In this document: positions 17,318-25,678 of the stretch, piece after piece
Layout of the letters: every line of letters starts with the position of its first letter
How positions within the stretch are numbered: position 1 is the first letter of the stretch
Source of the DNA: an uncultured Hungatella sp.
GTDB lineage: Bacteria > Bacillota > Clostridia > Lachnospirales > Lachnospiraceae
Reading direction: 5' to 3'
Assembly (NCBI GenBank): GCA_910588505.1
Contig: CAJUPQ010000001.1
Coordinates: forward strand, 1 to 64,000
DNA: 64,000 nt
The notes under the pieces: generated by a model
Told to the model about the DNA's origin: nothing
What the model saw: only the letters and a program-made list of their open reading frames with translations
Databases searched by the model: none
Made by a program: the position numbers and the translations under genes

Positions 17318-20300
17318 ATGAAAAAAACACAAGATCATGACTTGAAACAGACCGTCGCGTTGGCTGTGTGGGGCGGGGCGCTGATCGCGGCGATCCTTCT
17401 CATCACCACGATCTGGGTCACAAGCAGCGCCAGGACCGGCACAAAGGAAGCGGTGAGCAGGGTCAGCGAATTTTATCTGGAAGAGATGGCCGGGCGGCGG
17501 GCCAGAGTTGTTGCGCAGGAGTTAAACAATCATTTTGACTATATGGAAAATGCCATTGGCCTGTTAGAGGGATCTGACCTGATCTCTCAGGATGCTCTGA
17601 GGAGTTTTCTGGCAAAGGTAGAAACGCTTTACGGCGTGGACAAATTCGCGCTGGTAGATGAACAGGGCATTGTCTACACAGAGCACAGCACCGTGTCCGG
17701 CCTTAGCAGGTACAGTTTTCTTTCAGAGGAGATGACAAAACCAGTTATAAGCACTCTGAACCTTTATGGGGCTAAGAAGCAGGTGATCCTCGCCATGCCT
17801 GTGGAAGATATTTTCTTTCAGGGATCCAGGATCTCGGCATGCTTCATCCAGCTGAATATTGACGAGATGTTAAGCTCCCTGACTCTCCAGGGCAATAATA
17901 ATGAGACGGAATGCAGCCTGTATTACCGCAACGGAGAAAGTCTGACAGACAGCGATGATCTTTTTCGTACCCTTGCCAATGCCCAGATTGAAAAGGGGTT
18001 TAGCTATGAGCAGCTGAAACAGGATTTTGCCAGCGGTCGGAAGGGACAGATCGCTTTTAATTACCAGGGGAACCAGCAGGAGCTGTGTTACATGCCGGTG
18101 GAAAATACCAACTGGATGCTGACCTTTCTGATCCGGGATAATGTTATCAGCAGTCAGATCAGTTCTATCAGTTCTGAGATGATGCACCGCAGCGATATCC
18201 AGATCGTCATCACGGTGGCAGCTATGCTTGGCGTGTTTTTGGTGTTAAGTTACCAGTCTAGAAAAAATTCCAGGCTGCTCTTGGACCAGGAAAAGGCGGA
18301 CGGGGACAGGATACGGGCGGCTTATGTTCAGATTGAGAGAGAGCAGAGAGCCATGGACAATATTCACGCCGCCATGGGGTCAGGCCTCTGGAGTATGGAA
18401 TTTGATGAAAAGGGGGAGATGGTCTCCTGTGTATGGAGCGACGATTTCCGCCGGATGCTTGGCTATGAAAATGAGGAGGATTTCCCAAACAAGCTGGAAT
18501 CCTGGTCAGAATTGTTACATAGCAAAGACAAGGAACGGGTTTTGGGGGAGTACTGGGATACGGTAAGGGATTACACAGGCGGGAAAACCTACAATGTAGA
18601 ATATCAGCTTCTTACAAGGAAGAAAGGGTGGAGGTGGTTTCATGCAGCCGGCCGCCTGTCGAGACGGGAGGACGGGTCGCCTATTACCTTTGTAGGTTTG
18701 TTTGTGGATATTGATGAGGAGAGGCGGCTGAAAGAACAGCTTGAAAAACAGAGGCTGGATCTTCAGGATGCTCTTGCCGCGGCTCAGCACGCCAACCGGG
18801 CCAAGACCACATTTCTCAACAACATGTCCCACGACATCAGAACCCCGATGAACGCCATCATCGGCTTTACATCCCTTGCGGCGACTCATATTGATAACCC
18901 GGAGCAGGTTCAGGCCTATCTTTCAAAGATCACCACATCCAGCAACCATCTTTTAAGTCTTATCAATGACGTGCTGGATATGAGCCGCATCGAGAGCGGG
19001 AAGGTAAAGATCGAGGAGAAGGAGACTTCCCTGCCGGAGATCATGCATGACTTAAAGACCATTGTTCAGGCGGACATCGCCTCGAAACAGCTGGATTTTT
19101 ATATTGATACGGCGGATGTGATAAATGAACATATCCTGTGTGACAAGCTGCGGCTGAATCAGGCTCTCCTAAATCTTTTAAGCAATGCCATGAAGTTTAC
19201 AAAACCAGGCGGCATTGTCAGCGTTCGGGTTCTGCAAAAGGGCGGCGCTCCGGAAGGGTGGGCTTTTTATGAGTTCCAGATAAAAGATACGGGAATCGGC
19301 ATGAGCAAAGAGTTTTTGGAGCATGTCTTTGAGCCTTTTGAGAGGGAGAGGACAAGTACGGTAAGCGGGATCCAGGGAACCGGCCTTGGAATGGCGATCA
19401 CCAAGAATATTGTGGACATGATGGGCGGCCAGATCTCCGTTGTCAGCGAAGAGGGAAAAGGGACCACTTTTACGGTGACACTGCAGTTTAAGATCTGCTC
19501 CAGTCCGGTAAGGCAGGATGTGATCCCGGAATTAAAGGGACTTAGAGCTCTTGTGGTGGATGACGATTTTAACACCTGTTCCAGCGTTACCAAGATGCTG
19601 TCCATCATAGGCATGAGGCCGGACTGGACTACTTCCGGCAAGGAGGCCGTGCTCAGGGTCAGACTTGCGGAGGAGCAGAATGATGAGTACGCCGCCTATA
19701 TCATAGACTGGCTGATGCCGGATATGAACGGCATTGAGGTGGTGAGGCGGATTCGGGGCATCATCGGAGTGGAGACGCCGATCATTATATTGACTGCTTA
19801 CGACTGGTCAGATATTGAGGAGGAAGCAAGGAAGGCGGGCGTTACGGCGTTTTGCTCTAAGCCTATCTTTTTGTCAGAGCTGCGGGAGATTTTGGAATCG
19901 CCGTTTTTGCGGGAGAGTACAAAGGAAACGGTTCAAAAGGAACAGGCTGCCTTTAACGGCAGGAGCATTCTTCTGGTGGAGGACAATGAGCTGAACCAGG
20001 AGATTGCCATGGAGATCCTTAAAGAGGCCGGTTTTGAGGTTGATGTGGCTGATGACGGGGCGGTGGCAGTTGAGAAGATGAAGGCAGCAAAGCCGGGCCG
20101 ATATGATCTGATCTTGATGGATATTCAGATGCCGATCCTTAATGGATATGACGCTACAAGGCAGATCCGGGGATTGGAGAGAAAGGAGATCGCCGGGATC
20201 CCTATCATCGCCATGACAGCCAACGCTTTTGAGGAAGATAAGCAGGCGGCGCTGGAGGCGGGGATGAACGGCCATATCGCCAAGCCTATTGATGTGGGAA

Positions 20301-20335
20301 TGTTGATGGCCGCGCTGGAGGAGATATTAAAGTAG
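17318..20335 (+). CDS. Hybrid sensor histidine kinase with two receiver domains
   Basis: The protein has about 1005 residues. The order is TM1 (about 15-38), an outside sensor domain of some 240 residues, TM2 (IQIVITVAAMLGVFLVLSY), a PAS domain with PAC (about 340-460), HisKA with MSHDIRTPMNAIIGFT, HATPase_c with LLNLLSNAMKFT and GTGLGMAI, then two receivers. Receiver 1 has VVDDDF and phospho-Asp in IIDWLMPDMNG; receiver 2 has VEDNEL and MDIQMPILNG. Both keep the Asp and the later Lys. I prefer ATG 17318, since AGGA is 6 bp upstream; ATG 17303 is possible. No DNA-binding output is attached, so the final partner is not visible. It is co-transcribed with the sugar-binding lipoprotein. Confidence 0.9.
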   Translation: MKKTQDHDLKQTVALAVWGGALIAAILLITTIWVTSSARTGTKEAVSRVSEFYLEEMAGRRARVVAQELNNHFDYMENAIGLLEGSDLISQDALRSFLAKVETLYGVDKFALVDEQGIVYTEHSTVSGLSRYSFLSEEMTKPVISTLNLYGAKKQVILAMPVEDIFFQGSRISACFIQLNIDEMLSSLTLQGNNNETECSLYYRNGESLTDSDDLFRTLANAQIEKGFSYEQLKQDFASGRKGQIAFNYQGNQQELCYMPVENTNWMLTFLIRDNVISSQISSISSEMMHRSDIQIVITVAAMLGVFLVLSYQSRKNSRLLLDQEKADGDRIRAAYVQIEREQRAMDNIHAAMGSGLWSMEFDEKGEMVSCVWSDDFRRMLGYENEEDFPNKLESWSELLHSKDKERVLGEYWDTVRDYTGGKTYNVEYQLLTRKKGWRWFHAAGRLSRREDGSPITFVGLFVDIDEERRLKEQLEKQRLDLQDALAAAQHANRAKTTFLNNMSHDIRTPMNAIIGFTSLAATHIDNPEQVQAYLSKITTSSNHLLSLINDVLDMSRIESGKVKIEEKETSLPEIMHDLKTIVQADIASKQLDFYIDTADVINEHILCDKLRLNQALLNLLSNAMKFTKPGGIVSVRVLQKGGAPEGWAFYEFQIKDTGIGMSKEFLEHVFEPFERERTSTVSGIQGTGLGMAITKNIVDMMGGQISVVSEEGKGTTFTVTLQFKICSSPVRQDVIPELKGLRALVVDDDFNTCSSVTKMLSIIGMRPDWTTSGKEAVLRVRLAEEQNDEYAAYIIDWLMPDMNGIEVVRRIRGIIGVETPIIILTAYDWSDIEEEARKAGVTAFCSKPIFLSELREILESPFLRESTKETVQKEQAAFNGRSILLVEDNELNQEIAMEILKEAGFEVDVADDGAVAVEKMKAAKPGRYDLILMDIQMPILNGYDATRQIRGLERKEIAGIPIIAMTANAFEEDKQAALEAGMNGHIAKPIDVGMLMAALEEILK

Positions 20336-20417
20336 ATCGCTTTTGGGTAGGATACAGAAAGGATATATTGGAATGATATAGTAAAGCCATCAAAAGGACC
20401 GATAACGGAGCGCGCAA

Positions 20418-21083
20418 ATGGTACAGAGACTGCTGATCGTGGAAGATGACTGCCTTATGGCGGAGGCTGCCGCCGATTATTTCACAGCCAAAGGCTGGGA
20501 GGCGGACACAGAGGAAGACGGAATCCAGGCGTTGGAAATATTAAAAAGAAAAAGCTTTCACCTGATTCTGCTTGATGTAATGATACCGGGGATGGACGGA
20601 TTTGCCCTGTGCGGGGAGATCCGCAGGATCAGTGACGTACCCATTATCTTTATTACGGCCAGAGTGATGGAGGAGGACAAACTTAACGGGTATGCCCTGG
20701 GCGCTGACGACTATGTGACAAAGCCATTTTCCCTGCCGGTTCTGTATGCCAAGGCCAGGGCTCTCACGGGAAGAGTCCAGGGGAGCAGGAAGCGGTTGGA
20801 GCTGGGAGATCTCAGCGTGGACACGGGAAGTCATAAGGTGTGGAACCAGGGGCGGCTTTTGCCGCTGCCGCCGAAGGAGTACGAGATGCTTCTCTTTTTC
20901 ATGGAGAACCCGGGCAGGATATTCAGCCGGGAGCAGCTTCTCATCCGATTTTGGGGCTATGATTTCGATGGAAATGAGCGGGTGGTGGACAATCACATCA
21001 AAAAGCTGAGAAAAGCTATCGTTTCCTGCGGCTGTTCCATTGAAACGGTGCGCAAATCCGGTTATCGGCTGGAGGTGGAATGA
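20418..21083 (+). CDS. OmpR-family response regulator
   Basis: The 221-residue protein has a receiver domain (VEDDCLMAEA acidic pocket, phospho-Asp in LLDVMIPGMDG, switch Thr in FITARV, Lys in VTKPFS) and a C-terminal winged helix (LPPKEYEMLLFFMENPGRIF ... VDNHIKKLRK). It overlaps the next kinase gene by 4 bp, so the two form a cognate pair. Its target genes are not evident from the window. Confidence 0.93.
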   Translation: MVQRLLIVEDDCLMAEAAADYFTAKGWEADTEEDGIQALEILKRKSFHLILLDVMIPGMDGFALCGEIRRISDVPIIFITARVMEEDKLNGYALGADDYVTKPFSLPVLYAKARALTGRVQGSRKRLELGDLSVDTGSHKVWNQGRLLPLPPKEYEMLLFFMENPGRIFSREQLLIRFWGYDFDGNERVVDNHIKKLRKAIVSCGCSIETVRKSGYRLEVE

Positions 21084-22927
21084 TGAGAAGAAAAAGAAAG
21101 TCGTTTTGGAAGCCGGTGACAGCCGGATTTGGGGCAGTGTACCTTTTGACCATGGCGCTGGCCACTTTTCTGGTCAAGACAAAGTTTGCGGAGGATTTCA
21201 CCCAGCGGTTCAGAGAATTTGCGGTATCTCTGGTAAAGGAGGTTAATGAAAAGGAACGCTCCATGGAGGAAAGCGGATGGGACAGCCAGGAGAAGAGACG
21301 GGACCACTATCAGTATCTTGCCAACGGTCTCCTCTGGAAGGTAAATGACGAGATGCTGCAGGTTTCCGTGGGATTTTACGACAAAGACATGAGACTTATG
21401 GCCCAAACCAGGGACGAGATCGGCGGCAATTCCATCTATGAGGCGGGATCCAAGGTAAGGGAATACGCGTCCTTTTGTCTGGATGATTACATTTCGATGC
21501 AGGAAAAGGAGCAGCTGGCCAGGTACCAGTGGAAGTCTGTCCATTCTTTTGATATGGATCAGCCGGGAAAGTACCGTTTTTCCATCAGGACGTCGCCGGA
21601 CGGCCAGACGCTGTGGGCGATTTATGTGCAGGAGATCGTCTGGACCCGGTCAGAGCTGTGGGACGGGGAAAATTATAAGGATCCTCTCACCGGATCGGTT
21701 AACAGTATGGAGATGGCAAGGGTGGATTATGAGACCGGGGAGGAGACCATAACCGGATCTTTTGAACAGACAGACAGCTGTATTGTGTGGCAGTGGGTAA
21801 ACCCTGAGGTTCCCATAGAGGAGCTGGAGACGGGGATTATCACCAACACCAGCATGCAGCTTCCCTATATGACAGCTTATGAGACATGGAGGGATTTTGA
21901 GAGCTGGAAGACGTGGAGCGGGAGCCAGTATCTTCACAGGTTTTCCCAGCAGGGTGAATTTGCGTGGGAGGAAGGTATTGAGGAGCCGCCAGTCATCATT
22001 GACTCGGACGGTCTGAATTTCAGAGGGCGGTATCAGCTGAAAGTGGGCGTGTTGGACGGAGAAGCAGGACCTGTCTATGTGGAGGTGCGCATGGAGAGCA
22101 GTCCATGGCTGGCGGCTCTGGACTACATGAAGTACGTTTATCTGGCAGGATTTGTGCTGACGCTTGTGTGCGGGATAAAGATCGTCCTTGTGTTTCGCAA
22201 AACTTATGACACCCAGATGGCGTTGGAGGATATGCGGCGGGATTTTACCAACGCCATGGCTCATGAGCTGAAAACACCTTTGGGAGTTATCCGGAATTTT
22301 GCGGAGAATCTGGCGGAGCATAATATGGAGGAGAAGCGGGAGTACTATCTGGCCCAGATCATCGGCCAGACCGAGGAGATGGATCGTCTGGTGGTGAAGA
22401 TGATCGAGATCTCAAAGCTGGACTCCGAGGAGCTGGTCCTTAAGAGGGAGAAGGTGTCGTTTTCACAGCTTGTAAGGGAGCAGCTGGCCAGGTTTGAGCC
22501 TATGACAGGGGAGCGCGGGATCCAGGTGCAGTTGGAGGAAAAAGTAGATTTTGTGGTATACGGGGACAGGGAGTATCTGGCAGGGGCTGTGGGGAATCTG
22601 TTTAGCAACGCGGTGGACCATAATATTGACGGAGGCAGAATCCTGGTCCGGGTGGAGAAGGATCGGTGCGTGGTGGAAAATACCGGACAGCCTTTGGAGG
22701 AGGATACCATTGCCCATGCGTTTGATATGTTTTTTACCGGGGATAAGAGCAGGAGTAAACGGGACGGACACATGGGAATGGGGCTGTTTTTGGCCAGAAA
22801 AGTGCTGGGGCTTCACGGGTTGGAGTTATTGCTGGAGAATATGGAGGATGGAGTCCGGGTTGTTGTGAAGGAGGGGAATGGAAGCATCTATGAATCCAAA
22901 GGTTTCAATAGGGATCCAAAATTTTGA
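21080..22927 (+). CDS. Sensor histidine kinase
   Basis: The protein has 615 residues: TM1 (about 11-32), a large outside domain of about 310 residues with no recognised family, TM2 (VYLAGFVLTLVCGIKIVLVF), a HisKA domain with MAHELKTPLGVIRNF, and HATPase_c with VGNLFSNAVDHN and MGMGLFLAR. GGAGGTGG precedes the ATG, which overlaps the regulator's stop. The final 16 residues overlap the start of a broken AAA/nuclease gene by some 40 bp. This unusual overlap may reflect a rearrangement that altered the kinase's last residues. Confidence 0.92.
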   Translation: MMRRKRKSFWKPVTAGFGAVYLLTMALATFLVKTKFAEDFTQRFREFAVSLVKEVNEKERSMEESGWDSQEKRRDHYQYLANGLLWKVNDEMLQVSVGFYDKDMRLMAQTRDEIGGNSIYEAGSKVREYASFCLDDYISMQEKEQLARYQWKSVHSFDMDQPGKYRFSIRTSPDGQTLWAIYVQEIVWTRSELWDGENYKDPLTGSVNSMEMARVDYETGEETITGSFEQTDSCIVWQWVNPEVPIEELETGIITNTSMQLPYMTAYETWRDFESWKTWSGSQYLHRFSQQGEFAWEEGIEEPPVIIDSDGLNFRGRYQLKVGVLDGEAGPVYVEVRMESSPWLAALDYMKYVYLAGFVLTLVCGIKIVLVFRKTYDTQMALEDMRRDFTNAMAHELKTPLGVIRNFAENLAEHNMEEKREYYLAQIIGQTEEMDRLVVKMIEISKLDSEELVLKREKVSFSQLVREQLARFEPMTGERGIQVQLEEKVDFVVYGDREYLAGAVGNLFSNAVDHNIDGGRILVRVEKDRCVVENTGQPLEEDTIAHAFDMFFTGDKSRSKRDGHMGMGLFLARKVLGLHGLELLLENMEDGVRVVVKEGNGSIYESKGFNRDPKF

Positions 22928-23909
22928 AAAATTGAGGAAGTACCGCGCGTTTTACGTGGATAAGACAGATTTTATCAGGGAGTGGTGGGAAAATCCGGAT
23001 GAGGTTACTCTGATCACCCGGCCGCGCCGTTTTGGAAAGACATTGAATTTAAGTATGATGGAGTGCTTTTTTTCAACGGAATTTGCCGGAAGAGGAGATC
23101 TATTTGAGGATCTGTCTGTCTGGAAGCATGAGAAATACCGGCAATTACAGGGGACTTATCCTGTGATCTTTGTAAGTTTTGCGGGGGTTAAAGGGAGCGG
23201 TGTTATGGCAAAAAGGTTCTGGTATGACGGATTTACATTTGGGAGGAGAAGCGATATCTTCAATCCATGGTCAATCACTAAATTTCCGGATTCTGGCGAA
23301 TATGGTCCTCATTGGGCGGATACCAGTTCAAACCGCCTGGTGTCAGAACTGATTATGGGCGGTACGGCTCAGATCAAGATGGATACGGAAGCGCTTCTTG
23401 ACAGCCATGTTTCGCAGCATGATCTCCAACTGGTTTCCGGAGGACCATACATCCTACAGCAATTTTAAAGAGGCCCTTATACTGGGAGACCTGGTCTATA
23501 TGAACCAGTTTATGAATGAGGTGTCGCAGGAAATGTTTGGAAGCTTTGACACCGGAAGAAAGCTCTCTGATCAGGCGAACCCGGAAAGGTTCTATCATGG
23601 CTTTGTGCTGGGCCTTGTTGTGGATCTGGCCGGACGGTATCATATTCGCTCCAACAGGCAAAGTGGCTTTGGGCGTTATGATGTGATGATGGAGCCTAAG
23701 AACCAGGAAGATGACGGAATTATCATCAAGTTTAAAGTGCTGGAGTCCCGAAAGGACAAAACTCTTGAACAGGCTGTGGAAAACGCGTTGAAGCAAATTG
23801 AAGAGAGGAAGTATGACACGGAGCTTATAGCCGGGGGAGCTCCAAAAACCGGACCCGCCACTATGGATTTGCGTTTGACGGCCAAAAGGTTTTGATTGGA
23901 GAAAGATAA
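22890..23909 (+). pseudogene. Decayed AAA-ATPase-like / PD-(D/E)XK gene (third copy)
   Basis: This is the same family as 4891-6597 but broken in several ways. The N-terminus is good (GIQNFEKLRKYRAFYVDKTD, P-loop TRPRRFGKTLN). Right after FVSFAGVKGSG, near 23200, the frame jumps to WYDGFTFGRRSD, so the Walker B/sensor third (roughly 150-200 residues) is deleted. Near 23390 a second deletion with a frameshift joins to MFRSMISNWFPEDHTS. In the nuclease motif the catalytic Glu is a Lys (IIIKFKV instead of IIEFKV). A last frameshift near 23855 puts the proper ending YGFAFDGQKVLIGER in another frame, stopping at 23907-23909. It is plainly non-functional. Confidence 0.85.
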
Positions 23910-23920
23910 GGGAATACAGG

Positions 23921-23967
23921 GGCTGTTGCGCTGAGATTTTTTAGATCTTCAGTACAACAGCCTTTTT
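23921..23967 (+). terminator. Rho-independent terminator
   Basis: GGCTGTTG (23921-23928) pairs with CAACAGCC (23955-23962), extended by an inner GCTGA/TTCAG pairing, and is followed by TTTTT. It ends the plus-strand kinase/pseudogene unit before the convergent asparaginase gene. Confidence 0.75.
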
Positions 23968-23978
23968 GAAGCGGTCTT

Positions 23979-24989
23979 TTACATACCGGTTTTCCACAAA
24001 ATGTCCCGGTTTACCGTCTGATAAAACATCTCTTTTACTTTGTCCCGCTTTTTTGTCTGTCCCAGGATCCACATCAGCTTGGTCACAGTGGCTTCCAGCG
24101 TCATATCGTAGGATTCCAAAAGCCCGAACGCGTATTTGATATTTCGCCCAACCTCATAGATGGACATATTGCTGCCCTCATTGGTAACCTGTGTGGTCAT
24201 GACCACGGTTTTTCCAAGTCCGACCCATTTTTCCACAACCGGATAATATCCGCAGGTATCATAATCAGGCAGTCCTCCTACGCCGAAGGATTCAATGATG
24301 ACCGCGTCGTAATGTTCTGCCATATAGTCTAAAACCGTGGCATCCATGGAAGGGATGAGCTTTAAAAGCCCTACCTTGGGATTCAGCGCATGATAAAATG
24401 TGACAGGATCCTTTAACAGCGCCTTGTCATTAAGGTAAAACAGGATCTGGCTTTCCTGGATAGACGCGATGTAGGGGAAATTTATGCTGGAGAACGCGTC
24501 ATAGCTCTTGGTCCGCTCCTTTTTCCCCCGTGTTCCGGCGATCACCTTGCCATCGAAAACAATATTCACCCCATGGGCGTCGTCGCAGGAGGCAAATCGA
24601 AGGCTGTCCAGGAGATTTGACTTGGCGTCCGTGATCTCCATGTCAATGGGCTTCTGGGAGCCGGTGATCACAATAGGTTTGGCCGAATTTTGAATCAGAT
24701 AGGAAAGAGCCGCCGCTGTGTAAGCCATGGTGTCCGTTCCGTGGCAGATAACAAAGCCGTCATAATCGTGGTAACGGCTTTCAATAGCCGAGGCCATGGA
24801 AAGCCAGTGTTTTGGCTGAATGTTTGTGCTGTCAAGATTGAAAAGCTGCAGAGCGTTCGCCTGACAAAAATCGCGGGCAGAGGGAACATAGGACAGCAGT
24901 TCATCAGAGGAGATCAGAGGCTTTAAGCCTGCGTCGCTGCGCTTGGAAGCAATGGTGCCTCCGGTTGCGATCAAGAGGATTCGTTTCAT
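23979..24989 (-). CDS. L-asparaginase, type I-like
   Basis: The 336-residue cytoplasmic enzyme deamidates asparagine to aspartate and ammonia. Both catalytic threonine motifs are present: IATGGTIAS at the N-terminus and CHGTDTMAYTA (about 80-90), with the usual ITGSQKP and TTQVTNEGS segments. It has no signal peptide, which favours the type I form. I chose the ATG before KRILLIA because AAGGA lies 12 bp upstream; an ATG four codons earlier has that AGGA touching it. It is a single gene, convergent with the pseudogene and divergent from the DUF4250 gene. Confidence 0.9.
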   Translation of the reverse strand: MKRILLIATGGTIASKRSDAGLKPLISSDELLSYVPSARDFCQANALQLFNLDSTNIQPKHWLSMASAIESRYHDYDGFVICHGTDTMAYTAAALSYLIQNSAKPIVITGSQKPIDMEITDAKSNLLDSLRFASCDDAHGVNIVFDGKVIAGTRGKKERTKSYDAFSSINFPYIASIQESQILFYLNDKALLKDPVTFYHALNPKVGLLKLIPSMDATVLDYMAEHYDAVIIESFGVGGLPDYDTCGYYPVVEKWVGLGKTVVMTTQVTNEGSNMSIYEVGRNIKYAFGLLESYDMTLEATVTKLMWILGQTKKRDKVKEMFYQTVNRDILWKTGM

Positions 24990-25220
24990 AAAGTTTACCA
25001 TTCCTTTTTTATTTGGTGTGGATAGAAGGTCTTCGTATATTTGCAAAAGAGTGTATTGGCATTGCAATATTACGTATAAACAATATCATATATCTCAAGA
25101 ATTGGCTACTATCATCATTGACGGATTATTAAAAAAAAGGTAAGATAGTTTATGTTGGTTGGGCTTACGGAAAACTTTGGATAACCAGCCTAACGCATAT
25201 AAACAGGAACTTTAAGTGGT

Positions 25221-25375
25221 GTATTATTTAGTGAACAAATGGGCGAGTGTAGTCGTGATGCCAGTCAGAGAAGGGAAGTATGGTCCTGTCCGGGTTCAGA
25301 TATGCCAGGACCATCCTTCCATTCCCTCTCTGGCATCAGGACTACCCCCGCCCCTTGCTCCCTAAACAATATATC
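25221..25375. repeat. Palindromic intergenic element, copy A
   Basis: Long imperfect inverted repeat. The left arm (TTTAGTGAACAAATGGGCGA ... GTAGTCGTGATGCCAG, 25227-25263) pairs with the right arm (CTGGCATCAGGACTAC ... CCCCTTGCTCCCTAAA, 25330-25366). An inner stem ATGGTCCTG/CAGGACCAT lies in the middle. Related copies lie at 46088-46216 and 63752-63847; the outer sequence AATTGATATATTGTTTAG of this copy's right arm (minus strand) matches the left end of copy B. It fills most of the 443-bp gap 24990-25432. The rest of that gap is AT-rich and I see no gene in it. Confidence 0.8.
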
Positions 25376-25432
25376 AATTTTATTATTTTGCCATTTTACG
25401 TAAAAACCATCTTTTATAAAGGAGGCACCCTT

Positions 25433-25615
25433 ATGACACCCAACATTCCCAAAGACCCAGTCATGCTCTTGAGCTATCTCAACACCCAGCTGAGAGACTT
25501 CTACCCAACCTTAGAAGAATGCTGCCGATCCCTAAACCTCTCTCAGGCTCAGATCGAAGAAACTCTCGCAGCCATAGACTATCACTATGACAACACAAAA
25601 AACAAGTTTGTTTAA
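25433..25615 (+). CDS. DUF4250 small protein
   Basis: The 60-residue protein MTPNIPKDPVMLLSYLN... matches DUF4250, a short single-domain helical family common in clostridia with a conserved NIPKDPVMLLSYLNTQLRD start. A perfect AAGGAGG sits 7 bp before the ATG, which decides this start over the longer upstream frame running through the palindromic element. Its function is unknown. Confidence 0.85.
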   Translation: MTPNIPKDPVMLLSYLNTQLRDFYPTLEECCRSLNLSQAQIEETLAAIDYHYDNTKNKFV

Positions 25616-25678
25616 TCACCTGCATTTAAGGGAACCATACCTTCAAGGCCGTTACCACGAAAGGAAGGGGTGGAAATA

